Assembly (NCBI RefSeq): GCF_007954355.1
Contig: NZ_VOLR01000004.1
Location: 124,001 to 188,000, forward strand
Direction of reading: 5' to 3'
From: Colwellia hornerae
GTDB taxonomy: Bacteria > Pseudomonadota > Gammaproteobacteria > Enterobacterales > Alteromonadaceae
Length of the DNA stretch: 64,000 nt
The notes below the pieces were generated by a model. That model was not told where the DNA came from. It saw only the letters and a program-made list of their open reading frames with translations, and searched no databases. The stretch's first letter is position 1. Every line of letters starts with the position of its first letter. A program made the position numbers and the translations under genes. This document shows positions 29,850 to 38,050 of the stretch, one piece after another.

Positions 29850-31250
29850 CTACTGTGGGTTGCCTTCAAAGTTTTGCTCAGATTTCATCCCTTCAATATT
29901 AATGATTTTAGAACGATTCATTGTTATTTTAAAACGCTGAATGTATTGCTTCGTTTTACTGCCCACTATTTTTTGTTCTTGCACGACCGCTAAATTTATC
30001 TGATAACGTCGTTCAACACCTTGATTAGATATTTTACTCCCATCAAGTGCATATAAACGCCCCTCGCCTTTTTTCAAAAAACGCACAAAGGGAGTTAAGT
30101 TGAAAAACATTTGGTGCTGAATCTCTTTAAAACCAGGGATAAACTCTTTAGCAATAACTTTTGAGTTACAGCGAAAATGTAATAATTGTGCCGCTTGTTT
30201 ATTTTGTTGACGACGCTGTTGAAAATGTTTGTTAACAATGTCAGGTAAGTCTTTGTTCTTAATATAATCAAGCCATAAGGTTTGCATAGACATTTTATTT
30301 TTCGATAAGCTATCGGTAAAGACATGCTGCCACTTGGGTCGTCCACGCTGAATCTTTCGCCAAATATAACGGGTAAGATCATCCTTAAATATTTCACGGA
30401 CACCATAAATCACCCCTAAAAAAGTGATCAACACTAAGGTGACTTCGTTAAAGGCTGAACGAGCATTTAACACAATCGACATCACAAAGGCCATAACGAC
30501 AGCCGTAATACCACCACGAACTAAACGCCTGAGATTATCGTCTAAATCATGGGTCGTTCTTTTAAAGACCACACCAAACTCACTTAATCGCTGTAATAAG
30601 CGCATTTTATTAGTGATGCGGTTTGGGTCTGCTAAAGTGATTTTTGAATTATACTGGCGCTCTGTTCGGTAGTTATTTTCTTGGCGACACAGTGCAAATA
30701 ACACCTCACGGGTTTCCGCATGTTCTGAGCTTTTTGGTCCATTGGCGAGCAGATTCAGAAACGACTGCTCGGTATACCAGCTTAGGTAATTATCTACATT
30801 TTCAAAGTAAGAACTTAGTTTTTGATCTAAAGGAGTATAGCGGCGCAGTTTCTTCAACAAGTTTTGAGTTTGATCAACCAGTTCAAGTGCATATTGATAA
30901 AATATTTCGATATCTTTTTCTTGTAATGCTTGCTTAATATCGGTCTCAAGTGCGACCCTAAACTGGTATGAAAATAAATTTAAGTTACTGCGATAATCGC
31001 CCTTCTCACCTTTTTTTTGACTTATAAATCGGCTACGAACTAGCGGTAAATGCACTTGTCGAGAAAAGTAAGCACTATGACTTCTAATACTACTGTGAAA
31101 GTAATTATCTTCACTGAGGGTAGTAGCATTAATGCCCATTTCTTCAGGAATAGAAAAATAAAGATCAAAACGTTGTGATTCTTGCGGTGATAATTGCTGG
31201 CTAACTTTAAATGATAAATTTTCATCTTGCGTTAAGCTGATTCTTTTCAC
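29850..31250 (-). CDS. Conserved hypothetical protein with two central membrane helices
   Basis: 466 residues, GTG start with a GGAT element upstream. No signal peptide. The first 240 residues are charged and soluble. Two hydrophobic helices follow at about 247-265 and 271-290, then a basic soluble domain (about 300-466) with many aromatic and hydrophobic beta-like segments. I do not recognise a catalytic motif. It stands alone between convergent and divergent neighbours. It could be a membrane-tethered scaffold with both ends in the cytoplasm. Only the gene call and topology are supported. Confidence 0.75.
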   Translation of the reverse strand: MKRISLTQDENLSFKVSQQLSPQESQRFDLYFSIPEEMGINATTLSEDNYFHSSIRSHSAYFSRQVHLPLVRSRFISQKKGEKGDYRSNLNLFSYQFRVALETDIKQALQEKDIEIFYQYALELVDQTQNLLKKLRRYTPLDQKLSSYFENVDNYLSWYTEQSFLNLLANGPKSSEHAETREVLFALCRQENNYRTERQYNSKITLADPNRITNKMRLLQRLSEFGVVFKRTTHDLDDNLRRLVRGGITAVVMAFVMSIVLNARSAFNEVTLVLITFLGVIYGVREIFKDDLTRYIWRKIQRGRPKWQHVFTDSLSKNKMSMQTLWLDYIKNKDLPDIVNKHFQQRRQQNKQAAQLLHFRCNSKVIAKEFIPGFKEIQHQMFFNLTPFVRFLKKGEGRLYALDGSKISNQGVERRYQINLAVVQEQKIVGSKTKQYIQRFKITMNRSKIINIEGMKSEQNFEGNPQ

Positions 31251-31330
31251 TTAATTATCCTCTCCGACTAACAACAACTGATGGTTAAGTATCTGTCAAT
31301 TTTACTCTTTTTACCATAATTGCTGCAATA

Positions 31331-31363
31331 AAAAAGGCCAAGAAATTACTTCTCAGCCTTTTT
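31331..31363 (-). terminator. Rho-independent terminator for the SEC-C protein gene
   Basis: Read on the minus strand, an AAAAAGGC/GCCTTTTT stem with an inner AGAA/TTCT helix is followed by a T-run. It lies 20-50 bases after the stop of the SEC-C gene. Confidence 0.8.
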
Positions 31364-31382
31364 ATTTTTAGCTATGACTGCG

Positions 31383-31715
31383 TTACCCACAGCATTTTTT
31401 ATATTTCTTAGTACTGCCGCAAACGCAAGGATCGTTTCTGTTTGGTGTTTTATCAAAACGTTGTGTTTTAGGGACATTTAGTGCCGCGTCCAGTTCAACA
31501 ATATTTTCTTTTGCATCGACATTTACTTCAATGTTGGCAATAAAGTTGTGCTCTGTAACGATAGCAGCAATTTCTTGCTCCCTTTCTTTTGATGCAACAA
31601 CGAGCGTTAATGGTTTTGCTGCACTACCGAGCTTAACGCCACGATTAGGCTTATAGCCTGCACTGCCGTGAGTACCCATAACATCAGGAGTACCGCGATA
31701 AAAAAATTTAGACAT
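31383..31715 (-). CDS. SEC-C/SWIM-type zinc-binding protein (PBPRA1643 family)
   Basis: 110 residues ending in a SEC-C zinc-binding motif (NDPCVCGSTKKYKKCCG, four cysteines), as found at the end of SecA and in many small proteins. The first half has the opening MSKFFYRGTPDVMGTHG, which I associate with the PBPRA1643-type SWIM/SEC-C family common in marine gammaproteobacteria. The middle part (about 35-80) looks like a small alpha/beta domain. The ATG has an AAGGTG element upstream and a good terminator follows, so it is a monocistronic gene. Function unknown; zinc or nucleic-acid/ribosome binding is plausible. Confidence 0.85.
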   Translation of the reverse strand: MSKFFYRGTPDVMGTHGSAGYKPNRGVKLGSAAKPLTLVVASKEREQEIAAIVTEHNFIANIEVNVDAKENIVELDAALNVPKTQRFDKTPNRNDPCVCGSTKKYKKCCG

Positions 31716-31866
31716 AAAAGCACCTTAATTGAATGTGAGTGCCGAATAATCAGCCATTAAAAAATTCGCGCGAATTTTAACAGCTAAACGGAGTTTTAGC
31801 TAAATTTATATACTCCTATATTGATAACACTCTACTGATATCAGAAGTGTAACCAATAACTTCACA

Positions 31867-31881
31867 TGATAATGATTATCA
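31867..31881. promoter_or_regulatory. Perfect Fur box
   Basis: TGATAATGATTATCA is an exact 7-1-7 palindrome of the Fur (ferric uptake regulator) consensus. It ends 61 bases before the ATG of the EAL-domain gene. A possible -10 (TATATT, 31895-31900) lies just downstream, so bound Fur would cover the -35 area. The divergent SEC-C gene starts about 150 bases away and is a less likely target. Confidence 0.8.
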
Positions 31882-31942
31882 TTTACAATAGGGTTATATT
31901 TAAGCTGTAGGACAGGTTAGTCCTATGGCAACCTGATCATTT

Positions 31943-32677
31943 ATGAAAACCAAAACTCATCTTTCACCCTCAATTTTAATAGAACTTATGGAGAGTCAGC
32001 GCTATGGTGTTGAATACCAGCCAATTGTCTGTGTCAAAAGCCAAGAAATATATGCCTATGAATGTTTATCAAGGTTCTTTACTAAAGATAACTTAGCAAT
32101 ACGACCTGATCATGTTTATTCTTCTTTACATGACAGCCCACTGAGTTTGTTTCAAGTAGAGTATCAACAAAAAAAATTGCAACTAGCCCATGCTCCCAAT
32201 ATGGTGGACATTTTTGTTAATTTAGACCAAGACTCTTATTTTTCAACAGGTACGTTAAAATCTGACAATCCATTTTTAAAGTTATTCAAAGGCTTTAAAA
32301 AATCTAAAATCATTGTTGAGCTTATCGAGAATTCAGAAATAAATGACGCTATTATGAGCTTAGCAATGATTGACAACCTATCAAAAAATAATATAAAAAC
32401 CGCTATCGACGATCTCTGCAATCCACAATCTATGGTCTCAATGGCTGTTATTCAACTTGTTGAATATATCAAACTTGACAGATATGTTCTCACTAATAGG
32501 TCTAACCGTAATTTTATGTTGCTTGTTGAGTCAATGATTAACTACGCGCGAAGTACCGGTAAAAAGATTATTTTAGAAGGTGTAGAAACAGCAGAAGACT
32601 TAAGTTTCGCAAAGCTATTAAATGTTGATTTTGTTCAAGGCTTCTTTTACCGAGAGCAATTTAAAAATGTAAATTAA
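31943..32677 (+). CDS. Stand-alone EAL-domain protein (c-di-GMP phosphodiesterase-like)
   Basis: 244 residues, essentially one EAL domain, which normally hydrolyses cyclic di-GMP to pGpG. The EAL motif is E40-C-L. Metal or catalytic positions that can be traced are E40, N93, E126, D156, D157, K177, E212, E215 and Q232. However, loop 6, normally DDFGTGYSS, reads DDLCNPQSM, and this loop is needed for dimerisation and magnesium placement. Activity may therefore be reduced or the protein may act as a c-di-GMP or protein-binding regulator. A perfect Fur box in the promoter suggests induction on iron starvation. Confidence 0.85.
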   Translation: MKTKTHLSPSILIELMESQRYGVEYQPIVCVKSQEIYAYECLSRFFTKDNLAIRPDHVYSSLHDSPLSLFQVEYQQKKLQLAHAPNMVDIFVNLDQDSYFSTGTLKSDNPFLKLFKGFKKSKIIVELIENSEINDAIMSLAMIDNLSKNNIKTAIDDLCNPQSMVSMAVIQLVEYIKLDRYVLTNRSNRNFMLLVESMINYARSTGKKIILEGVETAEDLSFAKLLNVDFVQGFFYREQFKNVN

Positions 32678-32793
32678 TCCATTAATCATAAGACTTGCAA
32701 TAAAAGTATTCTTTCATTTTTCAGTAAAAATATGAATTAACACAGTATAAAACCATTGTAGTTTGTAAATATTACCAATAAAGTGGCTGTAGT

Positions 32794-32837
32794 TTTATAA
32801 AATAAAGCCAGCTTTCAAGCTGATTTTATTTTATAAA
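32794..32837. terminator. Bidirectional hairpin between convergent genes
   Basis: TTTATAAAATAAA pairs with TTTATTTTATAAA (13 bp). A 2-nt mismatch follows, then CAGCTT/AAGCTG closes on a TC loop. The A- and T-rich outer stem gives a T-run on either strand, so it can end both the EAL gene and, from the other side, the yceI gene. Confidence 0.75.
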
Positions 32838-32902
32838 GTGATTAATTTTATTTCACCATGAAAACTAAAAGTAAATATATTGATAAGGAATTTACTAACT
32901 TA

Positions 32903-33487
32903 TTATTTTCTTACACCTTCAATATGCAGCTCTAATTCAACGTGCGCTGAAGCGGGGCCTAACGTTGCTGGTATGCCAAAATCGACCAAAGCAATTTTTG
33001 TAGTACCACTAAAGCCAACACGGTAACCGCCCCACGGGTCTTTACCTTCGCCAATTTTTACTGCATCAATGATAATATCCTTATCAACACCGTGTAAGGT
33101 TAATAAACCTTTAATTTCTAATTTATCGTTGCCTTTATCTGTAATTTTAGCACTAACAAATTTTGCACTGCCAAACTTACCCACATCAAGAAAGTCATCG
33201 CTGCGGACATGCTTATCGCGTTCGGCATGGTTAGTATTTAAGCTGGTTGTATCCACCAACATTTCAATTTTAGCGGTAGATAAATCAGCAGCGTCATAAC
33301 TAAAGCTCCCGCTAAATTTATCAAAACGTCCCGTTAACCAACTGTAACCTAAATGCTTAATCTTGAAGTTTACTGAAGCATGCGCCCCTTTATAATCAAC
33401 GATATAGTCTGCTGCATTGGCTGTTGACGTAAAAGCAGATGCAAAAAGTAGCGTTGGAAATATTGAGGCAAGTATTAATTTTTTCAT
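32903..33487 (-). CDS. yceI: YceI family periplasmic lipocalin-like protein
   Basis: 194 residues with a clear signal peptide (cleavage expected after ANA, residue 25). The mature part is a YceI beta-barrel; the fold binds polyisoprenoid chains such as ubiquinone-8 in homologues. The typical opening ADYIVDYKGAHASVNFKIKHLGYSWLTGRF and the GSFSYDAADLSTAKIEM segment are present. It lies 34 bp after the cytochrome b561 gene, the same pairing as yceJ-yceI in E. coli, which suggests a shared redox or quinone-related envelope role. Confidence 0.93.
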   Translation of the reverse strand: MKKLILASIFPTLLFASAFTSTANAADYIVDYKGAHASVNFKIKHLGYSWLTGRFDKFSGSFSYDAADLSTAKIEMLVDTTSLNTNHAERDKHVRSDDFLDVGKFGSAKFVSAKITDKGNDKLEIKGLLTLHGVDKDIIIDAVKIGEGKDPWGGYRVGFSGTTKIALVDFGIPATLGPASAHVELELHIEGVRK

Positions 33488-33521
33488 GAGAGTCCTTTTT
33501 ATTTAATGGTATGAATAAAGT

Positions 33522-34097
33522 CTATTTAATGTTTAAACGCTGATAACCAAGCATTCTTGTTAAGGTGTTATCTTTATCGATAAAATGATGTTTTAACGCT
33601 GCTAATGCATGTAAAACAACAAAAGACATCAACAGGTAAGCAAGATATTTATGGACCGCACCGGCAAGATCTTCTTGATTAGTAAACAATTCGCCAAAAC
33701 TTACTATTGATATTAATTGAAAAACTTCAATGGCACGTCCATCAGCCGTTGAAATTAAATAACCACAGATCATTAAAACAAACAGCGCAGTATAGAAAAA
33801 TAGATGCACTAAATGTCCGAGTTTTTTTTCTGTTTCACTATGTGTTTTAAGCGCTTTTGGCTTTAGCTGAACACTGCGCCAAATCAAACGAAAAACCATG
33901 ACAAAAAACAAAAGTATTCCAATACTTTTATGAAGATCAGGCCCCTGCTTATTCCATGGATTGTAATAATCTAGATCTACCATCCAGTAGCCTAAAGCAA
34001 AGAGCCCAATAACTGTAAACGCAACTAACCAGTGTAAAAGAATACTGAGCCAGCCATATTGGTTTGTGGTATTTTGCATGTTAATTTTGATATTCAT
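33522..34097 (-). CDS. yceJ: Cytochrome b561 family protein
   Basis: Four-helix inner-membrane dihaem cytochrome of 191 residues. Candidate axial histidines are H22, H56, H149 and H163, in the helix contexts LHWLVAF, DLHKSIG, AVHKYLAYLLM and VLHALAALKHH. Such proteins pass electrons between the quinone pool and periplasmic acceptors. Start: the first ATG gives MNIKINMQ; a second in-frame ATG six codons later is also possible. It is the first gene of a two-gene unit with yceI. Confidence 0.92.
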   Translation of the reverse strand: MNIKINMQNTTNQYGWLSILLHWLVAFTVIGLFALGYWMVDLDYYNPWNKQGPDLHKSIGILLFFVMVFRLIWRSVQLKPKALKTHSETEKKLGHLVHLFFYTALFVLMICGYLISTADGRAIEVFQLISIVSFGELFTNQEDLAGAVHKYLAYLLMSFVVLHALAALKHHFIDKDNTLTRMLGYQRLNIK

Positions 34098-34247
34098 AAG
34101 TATATTGCGATTTAGTTTTACTGGTACTAATACTACAAGGTATTGAATAACGAATTAAGTCGCTAAATAGTGATTCATTGTTTCCATATAGCATCGAATT
34201 GAGTCGATCATATGATTATATCATTACTACCGCTAAGACTATCTCCT

Positions 34248-34877
34248 TTACCAATCAAGTCCTTTTTGTGCTTTAACACCCGCTTTAAAAGCATGCTTAA
34301 TTGGTTGAACTTCAGATACGGTATCAGCTAACTCTATTAAACGGCGATGACAGGCACGCCCGGTAATAAGTACATGCTGCATTTTAGGCCTATTGTTTAA
34401 CGCCTCAATGACTTCGTCTAGTTCAATATAGCCATAGGTCACCATGTAGGTCATTTCATCAAGTAAAACAATATCAAGTGTTTCATCACTCAACATTTCC
34501 TTACTTTTTTGCCAAGCGACTTTTGCTGCGGCTAAATCAGTTTCAGTACTTTGTGTCTCCCAAGTGAAGCCAGTACCCATAACATGATGCTTAACAGCGA
34601 ATTGCTTGAGAATATTCATCTCGCCGCACTCCCATTGAGTGCCTTTAATAAACTGCACCACACCAGCCTTTTGACCGTGACCAATAGCACGTAATACCGT
34701 ACCAAAACCAGAGGTGCTTTTACCTTTACCGTTGCCAGTGATTACCACAAAAACTCCGCGCTCTTCTGTCGCTTGGGCAATTCGTTGGTCAACATTGGCT
34801 TTAATTTTCTTTTGACGGTCAATATGCTTTTGTTCTTTAGCTGCAGCTTTATCAGCTGCCGTGGGTAAATAACTCAT
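34248..34877 (-). CDS. cobO: Cob(I)yrinic acid a,c-diamide adenosyltransferase
   Basis: CobO/BtuR-type enzyme that transfers the 5'-deoxyadenosyl group of ATP to cobalt(I) corrinoids. 209 residues (E. coli BtuR 196). The reversed-orientation P-loop GNGKGKST (about 48-55) is diagnostic, with LLDEMTYMV and TGRACHRRLIELADTVSEV further on. The N-terminal 35 residues are basic and helical, typical of the family. It stands alone; no B12 riboswitch was recognised in the 160 bases upstream, and no other cobalamin genes are nearby, so it may serve salvage. Confidence 0.95.
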   Translation of the reverse strand: MSYLPTAADKAAAKEQKHIDRQKKIKANVDQRIAQATEERGVFVVITGNGKGKSTSGFGTVLRAIGHGQKAGVVQFIKGTQWECGEMNILKQFAVKHHVMGTGFTWETQSTETDLAAAKVAWQKSKEMLSDETLDIVLLDEMTYMVTYGYIELDEVIEALNNRPKMQHVLITGRACHRRLIELADTVSEVQPIKHAFKAGVKAQKGLDW

Positions 34878-35037
34878 ACTATTTCCTGTTTATCAGTATC
34901 TATTAAAAAGACTTAGCGCTTTGGTGTTATTCATCGATTATATAAATTAACTGACCTGCGTGAAAGTCACAGTAACCTAACTAAAGAATAATTTTATTTT
35001 ATAACTACTTAACACGGTTAACCGAGTAGCATGTTAA

Positions 35038-37440
35038 TTAGATCAATTGACATTCGCTTACGCTATTTAAGAAAAAACGTTTAAAGTCGGAATCAAGCAG
35101 CGGTTTAGCAATATGATAACCTTGCCCTAAATCACATCCAATTTCTTTAAGCTTTTGGTATTGCTCAGCAGTTTCAATTCCTTCTGCTGTGGTTTTTATT
35201 TTCAATGATTTAGCTAAATTAACCACTGCGTCTAAGATCAAGACCTTATTGCTCACTTCATTTAGATCATCAACAAAGCTTTTATCTATTTTTAGATAAT
35301 CTAAGGAAAATTGGTGTAGGTAACTTAGCGATGAGAACCCCGTACCAAAATCATCTAAAGCGACCGGAATATTAATATTTTTCAAAATATCCAAATGTTT
35401 TTTCACAGCATCAACATTTAAAATTAAACTTTCTTCAGTAATTTCCACACATAATCGACTAGTGATTTCGGCAGATAGCAAGTGTTGCTCTTGCAAATAG
35501 CTAATAAAATCTTCTGAGGCGAAACCTGATGTTGAAACATTAACACTCAACTTAAATTGTTTTGGTAACCAATCAGCCCAAAGGTTTAGCTTACTCACCG
35601 CCAGCTTCAACATATAAAGATCAAGTTGCACTATCTGACCTGACTTTTCTAAAATGGGAATGAAAAAATCAGGATACAAAAGCCCTAATTTAGGATGCTG
35701 CCAACGCACTAATATTTCAGCTCCAATAACATCACCGCTATCAAAGTCAATCAAGGGTTGATAATTACCGATAAACTCTAAATTTTTAACTGCATTATCG
35801 AAATCATACTCAACTTTAACATTGGTTGATTTATTTTGTTCTTCAAGCGCTTCAAAGAAAACATACTGGTTACGCCCTTTTAGCTTAGCTTGGTACATCG
35901 CATGATCGGCATCAATCAATAATTGTTCTGCACTTTTACTCGAATGGCTATAAGTGGCAATACCAATACTAACACTGCTAAAAATATTCAACCCATCAAT
36001 ATTGAAGGCCGCGGCCGTAGCGACAAGAATACTCTCCGTTATACGACAAATAGTCTCATAATCAATCTTACCGTCGAGTAAAATGGCAAACTCGTCGCCA
36101 CCTAAGCGAGCTAATGTGTCGGTATTTCTTAACCTTGTCATTATTGCTTCTACAATAGCAACCAGTAACTTGTCACCGACATGATGTCCATAGGTATCAT
36201 TTACTTGTTTAAACCTGTCTACATCAATAAACAATATCGCTATATTGTCTTGGCGATTATTCAGACAATGTAAAAAAGCATGCTGAGTCCTGTCTTTGAA
36301 TAGCGAACGATTCGGTAGATTGGTTAAAGGATCATGTAAGGCTAGAAATTGTAATTTTTGTTTAGCTTCCATTCTTTCGATGGCATTATTAATATGTTTA
36401 GCAACAAACATCAGCAGCTGTTTGTCTTTTTCTTGAAATAAGAACTCGGTGCTATAGCTTTGTACAACGACAATTCCTTTATTTATACCACTACCAAACG
36501 GCACGCCTAACCAGGCTTTAGGGATACTACCGCGAATATAGATGGCTTTGTCATCAAGCATCTTTTGAATATCCTTTTCGTAGAGCAGAAAAGGTTGATC
36601 TTTAGCTAACGCATAACCGGTAATACTTAAAGAATTAGGGTCGATGTTGATACTGGTGAACGTTGACCTATCATCAAATTCATCAATTGCATAAGGAAAG
36701 TCGATTGTTCTCCCATCTTCTTTTAGTAAGGCAACAAAAAAGTTTTTCGCTAAGGTAAGACGACCAATACACTGGTGCAAATATTGATAAAACTCATCAA
36801 TATTTTTAGTTTTAAAGATAATCTCTGCTATTTCAAACAGTGCATCTTGAATTTTATTAGCATATTCTAAATTTTCTATTACCTCTTCTAGACCATCTAC
36901 TTTAATGATTTGGGAAATTTTCATTGCAGTAATCGTTGCTAACGCAGTCAGTGTTTTCAGATGATATTCAGTGTAAAAATTAACACTGGCATGTTCGGAG
37001 TCAATAACACCTAATAATTGCTGTTGAAATAAAATAGGAACGGCTAACTCAGACAACGTCGTTTCATCTTCTACAATATAGCTTTCAAACTCTCGAGTAT
37101 CTTTTACCAATATCGGTTGTTGAGTCGCCGCAACCTTACCTATCACACCTTGATTAAAAGGGATGATCATAGAGTTAGAAGAGGTATCTCTTATTGGAGT
37201 TGTAATGCTTTTACCGTTGTCGAAGGATATTTTTTTGTCAAAGCCCGACATTCGACTTAACGTTTTACCACCGGCATCTAATGTGTAAATAACAGCATCT
37301 TCAAACCCAAGTTTTTCAACAATATTTTGTGCTAAATATTGCCAAATTTCACTTGGGGTATTTAGTAGCAATATATCAGTCGCAAACTGATTAGTAATGG
37401 TTAAGCTTTTTATCGTTTCTGATTTTGATAGTTCTGACAA
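35038..37440 (-). CDS. GAF-GAF-GGDEF-EAL cyclic di-GMP turnover protein
   Basis: 800 residues, cytosolic. Two GAF-like sensory domains (about 10-185 and 195-365) precede a GGDEF domain with G447-GDEF and an upstream RxxD inhibitory site (RNTD five residues before it). An EAL domain follows with E575-I-L, EITEES and DDFGTGFSS intact. Both diguanylate cyclase and phosphodiesterase signatures are therefore complete; the GAF domains probably decide which dominates. The start is a TTG with only a weak ribosome-binding site; no nearby ATG offers a better one. The gene is transcribed alone. Confidence 0.92.
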   Translation of the reverse strand: MSELSKSETIKSLTITNQFATDILLLNTPSEIWQYLAQNIVEKLGFEDAVIYTLDAGGKTLSRMSGFDKKISFDNGKSITTPIRDTSSNSMIIPFNQGVIGKVAATQQPILVKDTREFESYIVEDETTLSELAVPILFQQQLLGVIDSEHASVNFYTEYHLKTLTALATITAMKISQIIKVDGLEEVIENLEYANKIQDALFEIAEIIFKTKNIDEFYQYLHQCIGRLTLAKNFFVALLKEDGRTIDFPYAIDEFDDRSTFTSINIDPNSLSITGYALAKDQPFLLYEKDIQKMLDDKAIYIRGSIPKAWLGVPFGSGINKGIVVVQSYSTEFLFQEKDKQLLMFVAKHINNAIERMEAKQKLQFLALHDPLTNLPNRSLFKDRTQHAFLHCLNNRQDNIAILFIDVDRFKQVNDTYGHHVGDKLLVAIVEAIMTRLRNTDTLARLGGDEFAILLDGKIDYETICRITESILVATAAAFNIDGLNIFSSVSIGIATYSHSSKSAEQLLIDADHAMYQAKLKGRNQYVFFEALEEQNKSTNVKVEYDFDNAVKNLEFIGNYQPLIDFDSGDVIGAEILVRWQHPKLGLLYPDFFIPILEKSGQIVQLDLYMLKLAVSKLNLWADWLPKQFKLSVNVSTSGFASEDFISYLQEQHLLSAEITSRLCVEITEESLILNVDAVKKHLDILKNINIPVALDDFGTGFSSLSYLHQFSLDYLKIDKSFVDDLNEVSNKVLILDAVVNLAKSLKIKTTAEGIETAEQYQKLKEIGCDLGQGYHIAKPLLDSDFKRFFLNSVSECQLI

Positions 37441-37632
37441 ATTTATGATGCCTAAAAGTTATTTTTATAATATCTCTGTGCTGCCAATAAGCTATTTTAG
37501 CGCGCAAAATTTTCCTTAAGTAGAACAAATTTTTAATCTGCTGTCTATTCACCTGAGTAATACCATGTTATTTACTCGTATGGAAAGGTTGACTAAAGTC
37601 CTTTTTTTTAAATATTATAGCGAAGCGACAAT

Positions 37633-37666
37633 AAAAAAGGGCAGTAACATATTAATGTTACTGCCC
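37633..37666 (-). terminator. Rho-independent terminator of the isc operon
   Basis: A perfect 12-bp stem (GGGCAGTAACAT/ATGTTACTGCCC) with a four-base loop, followed by six T residues on the minus strand. It lies 25 bases after the fdx stop. Confidence 0.94.
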
Positions 37667-37690
37667 TATCTATCAAATCAATAATAATGA

Positions 37691-38029
37691 TTAGTGGTTT
37701 TCAGAAACCATATTCACGGTATATTTTGGGATTTCAACAACTAAGTCTTCATCGCCAACCAGCGCTTGACAGCCTAAGCGAGATTCAGGCTCTAATCCCC
37801 AAGCTCTATCTAGCATGTCATCTTCAAGCTCATCACTTTCTGCAATTGAATCAAAGCCTTCACGTATGATCATATGACAAGTGGTACAAGCACATACTTT
37901 TTCACAAGCATGCTCAACGCCAATATCATTTCGCAATGCAACGTTAAGTACACTTTCGCCCTTTTCTGCCTCAACAACTGCACCATCTGGGCATAAGTCT
38001 TCGTTAGGAAGGAATATAATTTTCGCCAT
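37691..38029 (-). CDS. fdx: ISC system 2Fe-2S ferredoxin
   Basis: Electron carrier for Fe-S cluster assembly, 112 residues (E. coli 111). Cluster ligands C42, C48, C51 and C87 occur at the same numbers as in E. coli Fdx; an additional C46 is also typical of this group. The last gene of the isc operon here: a strong terminator follows at once, and iscX, which follows fdx in E. coli, is absent from this place. Confidence 0.97.
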   Translation of the reverse strand: MAKIIFLPNEDLCPDGAVVEAEKGESVLNVALRNDIGVEHACEKVCACTTCHMIIREGFDSIAESDELEDDMLDRAWGLEPESRLGCQALVGDEDLVVEIPKYTVNMVSENH

Positions 38030-38050
38030 TTTCTTAGCTCCTAAAAGTTT

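Noticed and set aside
34878-35037. B12 riboswitch upstream of cobO
   Set aside because: The gap is too short and shows no conserved B12-box-like segment; only a 10-bp CGGTTAACCG palindrome at 35015-35024 is seen.
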